Positions 9,040-17,963 of a stretch of 64,000 bases of DNA are shown here, one piece after another (within the stretch, counting starts at the first letter, position 1; the number at the start of each line of letters is the position of its first letter). The position numbers and the translations under genes were made by a program. The notes under the pieces were generated by a model. It ran no database searches and was not told the origin of the DNA. It saw only the letters and a list, made by a program, of their open reading frames with translations. This DNA is from Brevibacterium sp. 'Marine' (GTDB taxonomy: Bacteria; Actinomycetota; Actinomycetes; Actinomycetales; Brevibacteriaceae): the NCBI RefSeq assembly GCF_012844365.1, contig NZ_CP051626.1, positions 2,604,001-2,668,000 on the forward strand. The letters are read 5' to 3'.

Positions 9040-10223
9040 GGAGTGCCTTTCGTCGGGGCGGCTGATGACGGGGTCGGAGACTGCGGACGGTCCGCGAGGA
9101 GGTCAGGGTCGTCGGCGAGGATCTCGTCGATGGCGGTCAGAAACGCTTCGGTCTCGTCCTCGGTGCCGGCGTTGACGCGGGCGTGGCCGGTGATGCCGAT
9201 ATCGCGGATGAGGATTCCGCGGTCGAGGAGCTTCTGCCACAGCTCGGCCGGTGAGGCGATGTTGCCGAAGAGGACGAAGTTCGAATCGCTGTCGTGGACG
9301 GTGAAGCCCGCCTCGGCGAGGTGGCTCGACATGCGGTTGCGCGAGTCGATGAGTCGGTCGACGTTGCCCAGCAGCAGCTCCGCGTGTTCGAGTGCCGTGC
9401 AGGCGAGCACCTGAGTGACCTCGGACAGGTGGTACGGCAGGCGGACGAGGCGGAGGACATCGATGAGCTCGGGGGCGGCGATGGCGTAGCCCAAACGCAG
9501 TCCGGCACAGGCGAAGGCCTTGCTCATGGTGCGGGAGACGACGAGGCGGGGCCGGCCGTCAAGCAGAGTCATCGCCGAGGACTTGGCGGGGCGGGAGAAT
9601 TCCGCGTACGCCTCATCGACGATGACTATCCCTGCGCAATTGTCGTAGGCGGCTTCGATGACGTCGAGGCCGATCGAGGTGCCGGTCGGATTGTTCGGAG
9701 TGCACAGGAAGACGATGTCCGGATTCGCCCGCGCCACCTCGGCGGCGACCGTCTCGGCATCGAGAGTGAAATAGTCCTTGCGTTCGACGTGCTGCCATTC
9801 GGCACCCGTGCCCGTAGTGATGAGCGGGTGCATCGAATAGGAGGGGGTGAACCCGAGGACCGTGCGGCCCGGTCCGCCGAAGGCCTGGACGATATGGCTG
9901 AGCACTTCATTCGAACCGTTGGCGGCCCAGATCATGGAGGGGTCGAGGTCGACGGTGTCCCCCGCACGTTCGTTCACACCGTCCAAATAGGTGACGAGAT
10001 GTTCGCGCAGTGCGGTGAATTCGCGATCGGGATAACGGTTGAGTCCCGCGAAATGGTCGTCGATGGCGGAACGCATGCTGTCGATAACGACGTCCGGCAG
10101 CGGATAGGCGTTCTCGTTGACGTTGAGCTGGACCGGCACATTGAGGTGCGGAGCCCCGTAGGGCTTTTGGCCGACGAGGTCGGAGCGCACTGGCAGAGAT
10201 TCGATGTTTCCCACGGCGACCAT
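9036..10223 (-). CDS. hisC: Histidinol-phosphate aminotransferase
   Basis: The 395-aa PLP-dependent fold-type I aminotransferase has [11 protein letters not shown] near residue 33, ANGSNEVL near 101, TPNNPTGT at about 175-182, [10 protein letters not shown] with the PLP-contacting Asp203, and SRTMSKAF with the Schiff-base Lys235. It converts imidazole-acetol phosphate to histidinol phosphate. The ATG at 10223 is chosen because it precedes the conserved region by a normal length, although the ribosome site is weak; a GTG three codons on is an alternative. It heads the visible his unit; hisD is not in the window. Confidence 0.94.
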   Translation of the reverse strand: MVAVGNIESLPVRSDLVGQKPYGAPHLNVPVQLNVNENAYPLPDVVIDSMRSAIDDHFAGLNRYPDREFTALREHLVTYLDGVNERAGDTVDLDPSMIWAANGSNEVLSHIVQAFGGPGRTVLGFTPSYSMHPLITTGTGAEWQHVERKDYFTLDAETVAAEVARANPDIVFLCTPNNPTGTSIGLDVIEAAYDNCAGIVIVDEAYAEFSRPAKSSAMTLLDGRPRLVVSRTMSKAFACAGLRLGYAIAAPELIDVLRLVRLPYHLSEVTQVLACTALEHAELLLGNVDRLIDSRNRMSSHLAEAGFTVHDSDSNFVLFGNIASPAELWQKLLDRGILIRDIGITGHARVNAGTEDETEAFLTAIDEILADDPDLLADRPQSPTPSSAAPTKGTP

Positions 10224-10343
10224 TCTACCGAGAGGCCCCCGCCGCCCGGGCGGCGGGTCGGGCATCGAGGTGCGCCGGTCGGCTCACCCGATCGGACGGG
10301 TCGGCCCGTGGCCGGCGCCCTGCCGGCCGAGCCGGCCTCGACC

Positions 10344-10682
10344 TCAGCGGACGGGGACGTCGAGGGTCTGGCCGGGGTGAACGGTCGGGGTGTCCAGGTG
10401 GTTGATCTCGACGATGTCGGCCACGACATCACGGGTGTCGCGGTCGATGCCGAGACTCGTCGCTACGGTCCACAGCGATTCGCCTTCACCGACGACGACC
10501 GCCTCGGCGTCGATGCCGATGCTCTCCGTCTCCGATTCGGCGACGGCAGCGGCCGAGAACGACTGGGTGGCGAGGAGGACCGCTCCGCCGATGACGACGA
10601 GAGCGACGAGCAGGGTCCGGAGAAGGCGCACAGCCTGGCGTCCACGAGTGGTCAGGCGCAGCTCGGTGTTCTGTGCAGACAT
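10344..10682 (-). CDS. LysM-domain membrane protein divergent from lexA (candidate SOS division inhibitor)
   Basis: The 112-aa protein has a short cytoplasmic N-terminus (QNTELRLTTRGRQAVRLLR), one membrane segment at about 24-45, and a C-terminal LysM domain (VVVGEGESLWTVATSLGID to HPGQTLDVPV) that would lie outside and bind peptidoglycan. Small membrane-LysM proteins divergent from lexA are known as SOS-induced cell-division suppressors: YneA in Bacillus, DivS in Corynebacterium, and Rv2719c/ChiZ in mycobacteria. Position, architecture and the LexA box at 10724 support this role by analogy. Confidence 0.78.
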   Translation of the reverse strand: MSAQNTELRLTTRGRQAVRLLRTLLVALVVIGGAVLLATQSFSAAAVAESETESIGIDAEAVVVGEGESLWTVATSLGIDRDTRDVVADIVEINHLDTPTVHPGQTLDVPVR

Positions 10683-10723
10683 CGCATTACCTCTTTCATT
10701 CGTACGATTCCACCAGTAATCGG

Positions 10724-10739
10724 TAGAACGTCTGTTCTA
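10724..10739. promoter_or_regulatory. LexA (SOS) box between LysM gene and lexA
   Basis: TAGAACGTCTGTTCTA is a perfect palindrome (TAGAAC, 4 nt, GTTCTA). It differs from the actinobacterial/Bacillus SOS consensus TCGAACNNNNGTTCGA only at the symmetric second positions. It lies 42 bp before the LysM start and 178 bp before lexA, so it probably controls the LysM gene and may add to lexA autorepression. Confidence 0.85.
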
Positions 10740-10774
10740 TTCAACATGCCAATCGAACAAATGTCCAGTCCAAC

Positions 10775-10790
10775 TCGAACATCTATGCGA
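10775..10790. promoter_or_regulatory. Second, degenerate LexA box before lexA
   Basis: TCGAACATCTATGCGA has a perfect left half-site TCGAAC and a right half ATGCGA that matches GTTCGA at four of six positions. Another perfect half-site, TCGAAC at 10753-10758, has a poor partner. Clustered sites on the lexA side fit graded autoregulation. Call made from consensus match only. Confidence 0.55.
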
Positions 10791-10916
10791 CAATGAGAGG
10801 GAACCAGCGTTGTTGATTGATCTGTCAGAACCATCTCAGTCGGCACTGACACGAGAATCTTCGAAGCGGAGATCACGGCGTTCAGCGGCAGGGAATAGAA
10901 CGAAGGGGAACGAGCA

Positions 10917-11672
10917 GTGGTTCAGAACAAACGAGGCAGAGGCAGGCCTCGCAACGAAGATGTTGCCACCGAGATCGCAGCCGCTCGCAGCGATGACGAC
11001 GTGGTCCAGATCCCTGAGGGGTCATCCGGTGAGGGCGACTTCCGCCTGACTCCCCGCCAGCGTCTCGTCCTCGAGACCATCGAACGCGCCGTCGTAGCCA
11101 ACGGCTACCCGCCGAGCATGCGCGAGATCGGCAAAGCCGCCGGACTGGCGTCCCTCTCCAGCGTCGCCCACCAGCTCTCCCAGCTCGAACGCCTCGGCTA
11201 TGTCCGCCGCGACCCGAAGCGCCCGCGTGCCATCGAAGTGGTCAATCCGTTCGAAGAGGAAGAGGCCGAGCGCGCGAAGTACGAGGAGCTGGCCAACAAC
11301 ACCGTGCAGGTCCCGGTCGTCGGACGCATCGCCGCCGGCGGCCCGATCCTGGCCGAGCAGGAGGTCGACGATGTCTTCTCCCTGCCGACGCAGGTCGTCG
11401 GCTCCGGAGAGATGTTCCTGCTCAAGGTCGTCGGCGATTCGATGATCGAAGCCGCCATCTGCCACGACGACTGGGTGGTCGTGCGCAAGCAGCACACCGC
11501 CGACAACGGTCAGATCGTCGCAGCCCTCCTCGACGGCGAGGCCACGGTGAAGACGCTCAAGCGCAAGGCCGGTCAGCAGTGGCTGATGCCGCAGAACGAG
11601 AACTACGAACCCATCGACGGCACCTACGCACAGATCATGGGCCTCGTCGTCGCGGTCATCCGCCGCCTCTGA
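10917..11672 (+). CDS. lexA: LexA repressor (SOS response)
   Basis: The 251-aa repressor has an N-terminal winged HTH ([16 protein letters not shown], residues 44-60, with recognition region [20 protein letters not shown]) and a C-terminal S24 peptidase domain. The self-cleavage site is Ala140-Gly141 within RIAAGGP. The catalytic Ser175 is in VVGDSMIEA and the Lys212 in ATVKTLKR. A 40-residue basic/low-complexity N-terminal extension is common in actinobacterial LexA. The GTG at 10917 has AAGGGG 8 nt upstream. RecA-stimulated cleavage would derepress recA (box at 22445) and the divergent LysM gene. Confidence 0.97.
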   Translation: MVQNKRGRGRPRNEDVATEIAAARSDDDVVQIPEGSSGEGDFRLTPRQRLVLETIERAVVANGYPPSMREIGKAAGLASLSSVAHQLSQLERLGYVRRDPKRPRAIEVVNPFEEEEAERAKYEELANNTVQVPVVGRIAAGGPILAEQEVDDVFSLPTQVVGSGEMFLLKVVGDSMIEAAICHDDWVVVRKQHTADNGQIVAALLDGEATVKTLKRKAGQQWLMPQNENYEPIDGTYAQIMGLVVAVIRRL

Positions 11673-11695
11673 TCCTCCGCCCCGCCTTCGAACTG

Positions 11696-11733
11696 AGAAG
11701 CGCCCGCGACCACGGTTGGTCGCGGGCGCTTCT
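11696..11733. terminator. Bidirectional terminator between lexA and the DinG-like helicase gene
   Basis: A 17-bp perfect stem (11696-11712 AGAAGCGCCCGCGACCA; complement 11717-11733) closes a CGGT tetraloop. It lies 24 bp after the lexA stop and 33 bp after the convergent helicase stop, so it can serve both genes. No long T tract follows, which is usual in actinobacteria. Confidence 0.85.
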
Positions 11734-11765
11734 GCGTCATCCGGCGGAGCTCAGCACCGTCTGCC

Positions 11766-13736
11766 TCACTTCTCGTCAGCTTCGGCCAGTCTGGCCAGGC
11801 TTGTGCGGACGAGGCCGGAGTTCGTCGTCGGCCACATCCTCGGCATCGAATTGACGAGGAACCCGGCATACCGGGCCGAGCGCAGCCGCGAGTCGAGCAC
11901 GGCCACCACTCCCCTGTCACCGGTCGAGCGGATGAGGCGACCGGCCCCCTGAGCCAGCCGCAGGGCGGCGTGCGTGGCCGACACCGCCATGAAGCCGTTG
12001 ACTCCACGCTGGTCGGCATCGCGTGCCCGTGCCTGCATGAGCGGGTCGTCCGGACGTGGGAACGGCAGACGATCGATGATCACCAGGCGGTTCGTCCGTC
12101 CCGGCACGTCGACTCCCTGCCACAGGGACATCGTCCCGAACAGGCAGGTCTGATCATCGGCCGTGAACTGTGAGACCAGCGCGGGCAGTCCGTCGTCGCC
12201 TTGGAGCAGGATCGGGAAGTCGAACTTCGTCCGCAGGTGTTCGGCTGCCGCATTGGCCGCCGCCCGCGAGGAGAACAGCCCCAAGGCACCGCCGTTCGAC
12301 GACTCGACGAGTTCTGCGAGCTCGGTCAGCGCTTCCTCGCTCAGCCCGCTGCGGCCGGGTTTGGGCAGATGGGAGGCGACATAGAGGATGCCCTGCTTGC
12401 CGTAGTCGAAGGGTGATCCGACATCGAGGCTGTCCCATTTCGGGGCGTCGGGTCCGAAGAGTCCCAACGAAGCGGCCACCGCGTCGAAGTTCCCGCCCAG
12501 GGACAGGGTCGCCGAGGTGGCCACGACCGTCGATTCCTCGAAGATCCCATTGCGCATGGTGCCGGCCACGCTCAAGGGTGCGACGACCAGGTTCGTCGTC
12601 TCCTTCTCTCTGAACGTCGACCGGGAGAGCCAGATGACGTCGTTCTTGCCCGGGTCGCAGAAGCGTTCGGCGAGTTCGAAGATCTCCTGACAGCGAGCCT
12701 TGGCCATCTGCCGTCCGGCATCGGCGTCGTCGGTCTTGCCGCCGATGTCGTTGATGATCTGGCGGGCGGAGTCGCGGATCTGCGCCAGGGCCAGTCCGAG
12801 CGCCTCGCTCATATGCAGGATGAGTCCCTCGGGCACCGAGGTCTGGGCGCGTTCGAGTGCCGCCGCGGCGGAATCGAGCAGCGAGACGACCCCGTCCTGG
12901 ACCGTGGTGTGTTTGCGCACGGAGCTCGTCGCCGCCGAGAGCATGCTCGTGTTGATCTGCCCGGACAGGGCGCTGGTCACCCGGTCCTTGAGCTCGTGGG
13001 CCTCGTCGATGATGATGACATCGTGTTCGGGCAGCACGTTCGATTCCCCGAAGGCGTCGATGGCCAACAGGGCATGGTTCGTCACGACGATATCGGCTTC
13101 GGCGGCTTTGTTCCGGGCGATTTCGGCGAAGCATTCGGTGAACAGCGGGCAGTTCGATCCGAGGCAGTCGAAGGCGTTGACGGACACCTGTGACCAGGCG
13201 CGATCGCTGACACCGGGCAGGAGGTCGTCACGGTCGCCGGTGTCGGTGGTCTTCTCCCAGGTGCGGATCCGCTGGATCTCCTCCCCCAGACCCGAACGTT
13301 CGGTGGGTTTGCGTCCCGCCTCGGCGTCGGCCCCGAGGTCGAAGAGCATGCCCTCACCCTCGTCGGGGTATCCGCCGGCGAGCTTGTGCTTGCACACATA
13401 GTTCCGCCGCCCCTTGAGCAGTGCCGCTCGGGGCAGCGGGTCGAGGTCCTTCTTCACGGCCTTGAACAGCCGGGGCAGGTCGCGGTGGATGATCTGAGTC
13501 TGCAGGGCCAGGGTCGCAGTGGACACGACGACCTTCCCGCCGGTGCGGGTGACGTATTCGGCCGCCGGGACGAGGTACGCCAGCGATTTGCCGGTGCCCG
13601 TTCCCGCCTGCACGAGCAGATGGATTCCCTTGTCCAGCGACGAGGCGACCGCCTGCGCCATCTCCTGCTGACCCTCGCGTGGCGATCCGCCGATGGCGCC
13701 GACAGCGGATTCGAGGAGGTTCTCGACTGCTTTCAC
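11766..13736 (-). CDS. DinG/XPD-family ATP-dependent DNA helicase
   Basis: The 656-aa superfamily 2 helicase has Walker A AGTGTGKS (Lys50), motif Ia VVVSTATLALQTQ, and Walker B VIIIDEAHELKD near residue 250. Cysteines at YVCKHK, DCLGSNC and TECF would hold an XPD-type 4Fe-4S cluster. Motif V/VI regions are LFGTMSLWQGVDVPG and LAQGAGRLIRS. Such enzymes unwind 5'-3' and clear R-loops or act in repair. The GTG overlaps the hflX stop by 4 nt, so the two are translationally coupled. It lies back-to-back with lexA but has no SOS box visible nearby. Confidence 0.9.
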   Translation of the reverse strand: MKAVENLLESAVGAIGGSPREGQQEMAQAVASSLDKGIHLLVQAGTGTGKSLAYLVPAAEYVTRTGGKVVVSTATLALQTQIIHRDLPRLFKAVKKDLDPLPRAALLKGRRNYVCKHKLAGGYPDEGEGMLFDLGADAEAGRKPTERSGLGEEIQRIRTWEKTTDTGDRDDLLPGVSDRAWSQVSVNAFDCLGSNCPLFTECFAEIARNKAAEADIVVTNHALLAIDAFGESNVLPEHDVIIIDEAHELKDRVTSALSGQINTSMLSAATSSVRKHTTVQDGVVSLLDSAAAALERAQTSVPEGLILHMSEALGLALAQIRDSARQIINDIGGKTDDADAGRQMAKARCQEIFELAERFCDPGKNDVIWLSRSTFREKETTNLVVAPLSVAGTMRNGIFEESTVVATSATLSLGGNFDAVAASLGLFGPDAPKWDSLDVGSPFDYGKQGILYVASHLPKPGRSGLSEEALTELAELVESSNGGALGLFSSRAAANAAAEHLRTKFDFPILLQGDDGLPALVSQFTADDQTCLFGTMSLWQGVDVPGRTNRLVIIDRLPFPRPDDPLMQARARDADQRGVNGFMAVSATHAALRLAQGAGRLIRSTGDRGVVAVLDSRLRSARYAGFLVNSMPRMWPTTNSGLVRTSLARLAEADEK

Positions 13737-15205
13737 TCGTCGATGACCAGGTCCGGACGTTGGAATTCGCGCAGTTCGTCGACGAGTTCGGTCGGCACCT
13801 TCGCCTGCAGGCTGGTGCCCTCCGTGCCGTGCGATTCGTGTTCGACCGTGCCGAGGGCGTAGATCTTCGACACGAGGTCACCGCGTTCATAGGGAATGAG
13901 CACGGTCATGTCGATATCCGGGACGGGAAGGCGGTTCTCGATGGCCTCGATGAGGTCGTCGATCCCTTCCTTCGAGACGGCGGAGACGAACTGGGCGTCG
14001 GGGTACTCCGCGCGCAGGCCGGTGATCACAGCCTCCTCGGCGATATCGGCCTTGTTGAACACGAGGAGTTCGGGGATGTCCCCGGTCTCCACGTCCCCCA
14101 GCACATTGCGCACGGCCTGGATCTGACCGTGCGGATCCGGGTGGGAGGCATCGACGACGTGGAGGAGCAGATCCGAACCGGCGGCCTCCTCCAGGGTCGA
14201 ACGGAAGGCTTCGACCAGCTGGTGGGGCAGGTTGCGGACGAACCCCACGGTGTCGGTGTAGGTGAAGACGATGCCGTCGGCAGTCTTGGCCTGCCGGACG
14301 GTCGGATCGAGGGTGGCGAACAAGGCGTTCTGCACCATCACCTCGGCGTCGGTGAGCAGGTTGAGCAGGGAGGACTTGCCCGCGTTCGTGTACCCGACGA
14401 TCGCGACGGACGGCACATGGTGGCGGGCGCGGTTCTTCCGCTTCGTCTCTCGAGACGGCGCCATCGCGTTGATCTCCCGGCGTAGCTTCGACATGCGCGC
14501 ACGGATGCGGCGACGGTCGAGTTCGATCTTCGTCTCACCGGGCCCGCGAGAGCCGATTCCGGCACCGCCGGCGACACGACCGCCGGCCTGCCGGGACAGC
14601 GACTCACCCCAACCGCGCAGACGCGGCAGGAGGTATTCGAGTTGGGCGAGTTCGACCTGGGCCTTGCCTTCGCGGGATTTCGCATGCTGGGCGAAGATGT
14701 CGAGGATGAGCGCGACGCGGTCGACGACCTTGACCTTGATGACGTCCTCGAGTCCACGCCGCTGGCTGGGAGCGAGTTCGGAGTCGATGATCACGGTGTC
14801 GGCGCCGACGGAGGCGACGACCTCGGCGAGCTCGGCGGCCTTGCCCTTGCCGAGGAAGGTGCCGGGATCCGGCTTGTCGCGGCGCTGGATGAGCGCGTCG
14901 AGGACGTCGGAACCGGCGGTTTCGGCCAGCGCGGCAAGTTCGCGGATCGAGTTCTCGGCTTCGGCCTGGGTGGTGTTCCAGATCCCGGCGAGGACGACGC
15001 GTTCGAGGCGGACCTGACGGTATTCGACCTCGGTGATGTCTTCGAGTTCGGTGGACAGCCCGGCCACGCGGGTGAGCGCGGCGCGCTCGGCGAGGTCGAA
15101 CTGGTCGTCCTCGGGGGTGGTGTCGTGATCGTCGAGGGCTTGGGCGCCTCGGGAGAGCACACGGTCGAGCATCGCATTGCGACGCTCTTTGTCTTCAGAC
15201 GTCAT
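13733..15205 (-). CDS. hflX: Ribosome-associated GTPase HflX
   Basis: The 490-aa protein has the HflX N-terminal domain (ADTVIIDSELAPSQRRGLED near residue 135), the Gly-rich linker RQAGGRVAGGAGIGSRGPGE near 207, and an OBG-type G domain: G1 GYTNAGKS, G3 DTVGF, G4 NKAD, G5 SAVSK. HflX splits or rescues stalled ribosomes. The ATG is at 15205. It lies upstream of and overlaps the DinG-like helicase gene. An N-terminal extension of about 70 residues is usual for actinobacterial HflX. Confidence 0.95.
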   Translation of the reverse strand: MTSEDKERRNAMLDRVLSRGAQALDDHDTTPEDDQFDLAERAALTRVAGLSTELEDITEVEYRQVRLERVVLAGIWNTTQAEAENSIRELAALAETAGSDVLDALIQRRDKPDPGTFLGKGKAAELAEVVASVGADTVIIDSELAPSQRRGLEDVIKVKVVDRVALILDIFAQHAKSREGKAQVELAQLEYLLPRLRGWGESLSRQAGGRVAGGAGIGSRGPGETKIELDRRRIRARMSKLRREINAMAPSRETKRKNRARHHVPSVAIVGYTNAGKSSLLNLLTDAEVMVQNALFATLDPTVRQAKTADGIVFTYTDTVGFVRNLPHQLVEAFRSTLEEAAGSDLLLHVVDASHPDPHGQIQAVRNVLGDVETGDIPELLVFNKADIAEEAVITGLRAEYPDAQFVSAVSKEGIDDLIEAIENRLPVPDIDMTVLIPYERGDLVSKIYALGTVEHESHGTEGTSLQAKVPTELVDELREFQRPDLVIDE

Positions 15206-15324
15206 TCATTCCTTTGTTCTCTGCCGTCCGCACGGGACTTCTCGTGCCGACGTCGTCATGCCTCGCACCGGTCTCGCACCGGTGCGCACCGACGGTGGTG
15301 TCCATCAATTCTCCCACAGCCGTC

Positions 15325-15330
15325 TACACT
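15325..15330 (+). promoter_or_regulatory. -10 element giving a probable leaderless mRNA
   Basis: TACACT (TANNNT type) ends 6 nt before the GTG at 15337, the spacing at which transcription would start at or next to the start codon. No purine-rich ribosome site precedes the GTG. The call rests on spacing and hexamer only. Confidence 0.6.
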
Positions 15331-15336
15331 GAAACG

Positions 15337-15951
15337 GTGTCAGAGCACTATTTCACCGAATCGCCGAGCAGCGAGGCCAAGTCGCGGGAACTCAACCTCG
15401 ATCTGGCCGGCCGCGCCGTCACCGTCGAAACCGTATCCGGCACGTTCTCACCCACCCGCCTCGACCTCGGCACGGCTGTGCTGCTGCGGCATCTGCCGCA
15501 GCCGCCGGCCGGCGATATCCTCGACCTCGGCTGCGGGTGGGGGCCGATCGCCCTGCACACGGCCTTGGATGCCCAGGACGCCGAGGTGGATGTGCGAGTG
15601 TGGGCACTCGACGTCAACTCCCGGTCCCTGGAGACCACCGCGGCGAATGCGCGCAGGCTGGGTCTCGATTCGATCAACACCGTCACCGCCGCCGATGTTC
15701 CCGCCGACCTGCAGTTCGCCGCGATCCGGTCGAATCCCCCGATCCGCATCGGCAAGGAGGCGCTGCATGAGCTCTTGGAGACCTGGCTGCCGCGTCTGGC
15801 GCCGGGCGGTCGCGCCGATCTCGTCGTGTCGAAGAACCTCGGTGCCGATTCCCTGCAGAAGTGGATCGCCGGGATGCTCGGTGACAGCTTCGAGGTCGTG
15901 CGCACGGGATCGTCGAAGGGCTTCCGCGTGCTCACGGTCGAGCGCGGCTGA
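15337..15951 (+). CDS. Class I SAM-dependent methyltransferase, RsmC/RlmG-like
   Basis: The 204-aa product has SAM motif I DILDLGCGWGPIALH near residue 62, an acidic motif II (ALDVN) and the amino-methylating motif IV SNPPIRIGKEA, which marks guanine-N2 rRNA methyltransferases of the RsmC/RlmG group. It matches the C-terminal half of RsmC; a duplicated N-terminal half is missing, as in YbxB-type proteins. It would methylate G in rRNA, but the position is unknown. It is divergent from hflX and convergent with dapF, with only 2 bp between the two stops. Confidence 0.85.
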   Translation: MSEHYFTESPSSEAKSRELNLDLAGRAVTVETVSGTFSPTRLDLGTAVLLRHLPQPPAGDILDLGCGWGPIALHTALDAQDAEVDVRVWALDVNSRSLETTAANARRLGLDSINTVTAADVPADLQFAAIRSNPPIRIGKEALHELLETWLPRLAPGGRADLVVSKNLGADSLQKWIAGMLGDSFEVVRTGSSKGFRVLTVERG

Positions 15952-15953
15952 GC

Positions 15954-16943
15954 TCAGCTGATCGTGCCGCTGGCGACGAGGACCGCGGGTCCGGCGAGGC
16001 TGACGCGCCCGCTCGTTCCTTCGGCATCGGGTTCGATTTCGATGCGCAGCTGACCGCCGGGCACGTCGACTCTCCACTGCAGAGGTGACTGCTCGCCGGC
16101 CCAGTGGTGGGCTGCGATCGCTGCCGCGCAGGCTCCGGTTCCGCAGGAGCGGGTCTCGCCGACGCCGCGTTCGAACACGCGCATGCGCAGGGCGCCTTCT
16201 CCCCCGGCCACATCGGATCGGGCCGGTTCCATGACGATGTATTCGACATTCGAGCCCTGTGCGGGCACGGGGTCGAGGACGGGGGCATCACGCAGGTCGG
16301 CGGCGGCGAGTTCGGAATTCTCGGCCAGAGCGACGACGGTGTGCGGATTGCCGGTGGACACGCGCAATCCGGGTCGGGCGACCTCGATGCCTCCGGTGGT
16401 CACGAGCACGCTGCTTGACGGGTCGAGTGACCATTCCCCCATGTCGATCGTGTACCAGGCGTCGCTGGCAGATCCGGGCCCGGGCGTGCCGGTGTCGACG
16501 ACATCGTCTCCGGTCTGGACGCCGAGAGCCGGGTTGAGGGTGGTGCGCACGGTCTTGATTCCGTCGCGGGTGCCGACGAGGATGTCGCGGGCCTCGGCGG
16601 AGACGCGGCCGCTGGCCACGAGCGCGTGGGCGAAGACGCGAACGCCGTTGCCGCACATCTCGGAGAGGCTGCCGTCGCTGTTGTAGTAGTCCATGAACCA
16701 TTCGGCACCGGCGTCAGCCTGTTCGGCGGCCCCCGGGATGCCGCTGGCGGCGGAGCGGACGATGCGGATGATGCCGTCGGCGCCGAGTCCGGCCCGCCGG
16801 TCGGCGAGTGTGGCGACGGCTTCCGGATGCATCTCCAGCCTGCTGTCGTCGTCGGAGAGCAGAACGAAGTCGTTCTGGGTGCCGTGCCCCTTGACGAAGG
16901 TGACATCGGACCAGGCGGCGAACGGGGTATCCGGAGTGCTCAT
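15954..16943 (-). CDS. dapF: Diaminopimelate epimerase
   Basis: The 329-aa enzyme interconverts LL- and meso-diaminopimelate for lysine and peptidoglycan. Both catalytic cysteines are visible: MCGNGVRVFAHAL near residue 97 and ETRSCGTGACAAAIAAHHW near 267. The KGHGTQNDFVLL start is typical. It is longer than the ~275-aa enterobacterial form because of inserted loops near residues 60-80 and 130-150. TAGGAT (16950-16955) lies 6 nt before the ATG, suggesting a leaderless or very short leader. dapA and dapB are also in the window but in other units. Confidence 0.95.
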   Translation of the reverse strand: MSTPDTPFAAWSDVTFVKGHGTQNDFVLLSDDDSRLEMHPEAVATLADRRAGLGADGIIRIVRSAASGIPGAAEQADAGAEWFMDYYNSDGSLSEMCGNGVRVFAHALVASGRVSAEARDILVGTRDGIKTVRTTLNPALGVQTGDDVVDTGTPGPGSASDAWYTIDMGEWSLDPSSSVLVTTGGIEVARPGLRVSTGNPHTVVALAENSELAAADLRDAPVLDPVPAQGSNVEYIVMEPARSDVAGGEGALRMRVFERGVGETRSCGTGACAAAIAAHHWAGEQSPLQWRVDVPGGQLRIEIEPDAEGTSGRVSLAGPAVLVASGTIS

Positions 16944-16978
16944 GACTCCATCCTATCGGGGACGGTCGGCTCAGGTCT

Positions 16979-17072
16979 TCAGTGCCCGTTCAGCACGTCG
17001 AGCGCGGCCGCCACATCGAGCTCGGCCGCTATGTCGTCAGTGCCCGCCCAGGACGTCGAGGGCGGCCGCCAG
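16979..17072 (-). repeat. Duplicated 3' end of miaA
   Basis: The last ~36 nt of miaA (17037-17072) are repeated 58 bp further downstream (16979-17014) with about 31 of 36 positions identical, including the stop codon. The downstream copy still decodes as AELDVAAALDVLNGH then stop, beside AEQNLAAALDVLGGH at the true end. The offset of 58 bp puts the second copy out of frame. It looks like a local tandem duplication that moved the stop or left an extra tail. Confidence 0.7.
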
Positions 17073-17957
17073 GTTCTGCTCGGCGTCGGCGGCGCTGCCG
17101 TCGATCCAGTGGATGCGCGGATCACGACGGAACCAGGTGTCCTGTCGACGTGCGAACTGCCGGGTGCGGATCGTCGTCTCGTCCTTCGCCGCGGCGGCGG
17201 TGAGCTCTCCGGACAGGTGGCGTTGGATCTGTGCGTACCCGATGGCGCGCGACGCCGTCTTGCCTTCGGCCAGTCCGGCGTCGAGGAGCCGAATCACTTC
17301 GTCGACCCACCCGTGATCCCACATGAGGTCGACGCGAGTGGCGATGCGCTCGTGAAGCACGGCTCGGTCCATGTTCAAACCCAGGTGCAGGGTCGGTTCG
17401 ATCTCCTGGTAGTCCGGCAGCTGAGCGCTGAACGGACGCCCCGTGAGTTCGATGACTTCGAGGGCTCGCGCAATGCGTCGTTGGTCGTTGACGGTGATCT
17501 TCTCGGCCGCTTTCGGGTCGAGTTCGCGCAGCTTCTGATGCAGCGCCCACCGGTCGACGGCGACCTCGGCCTCAAGGCGGGCCCGCAGCTGAGGGTCGGT
17601 GCCCGGGAACTCCATATGGTCGACCGCAGCACGCACGTAGAGCCCGGACCCGCCGACGAGGATCGGGCGCAGTCCGCGCCCCCGGATGTCCGCGATCGCC
17701 GCCCGCGCACGCGTCTGAAAGTCCTGGACGTTCGCCTCTTCGGTGATGTCGAGGATGTCGATGAGATGGTGCGCAATCCCCCGCCGCTCATCGACCGGCA
17801 GCTTCGCTGTGCCGACGTCCATCCCTCGGTAGAACTGCATCGAATCCGTGTTGATGATCTCCCCGCCGAGGCGGCCGGCCAGATCCAGCGCAAGGTCCGA
17901 TTTCCCGGTGGCGGTGGCTCCGACGACGGTGATGATCGGCGCGTTATCCTCAGCCAT
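17037..17957 (-). CDS. miaA: tRNA dimethylallyltransferase MiaA
   Basis: The 306-aa enzyme adds dimethylallyl to A37 of UNN-reading tRNAs. It shows the P-loop VVGATATGKSDLALDLA, the substrate motif INTDSMQFYRGMDVGTAKL, HHLIDILDI, and GGSGLYVRAAVD. A second conserved region is NDQRRIARALEV. The start is ATG 17957, 6 bp after the stop of the extradiol-dioxygenase-like gene. miaB, which acts next on the same base, is two genes upstream, so both are likely on one transcript. Confidence 0.96.
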   Translation of the reverse strand: MAEDNAPIITVVGATATGKSDLALDLAGRLGGEIINTDSMQFYRGMDVGTAKLPVDERRGIAHHLIDILDITEEANVQDFQTRARAAIADIRGRGLRPILVGGSGLYVRAAVDHMEFPGTDPQLRARLEAEVAVDRWALHQKLRELDPKAAEKITVNDQRRIARALEVIELTGRPFSAQLPDYQEIEPTLHLGLNMDRAVLHERIATRVDLMWDHGWVDEVIRLLDAGLAEGKTASRAIGYAQIQRHLSGELTAAAAKDETTIRTRQFARRQDTWFRRDPRIHWIDGSAADAEQNLAAALDVLGGH

Positions 17958-17963
17958 CGGCGA

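Noticed and set aside
10753..10768. A third full LexA box
   Set aside because: Only the left half TCGAAC matches; the right half GTCCAG is poor.
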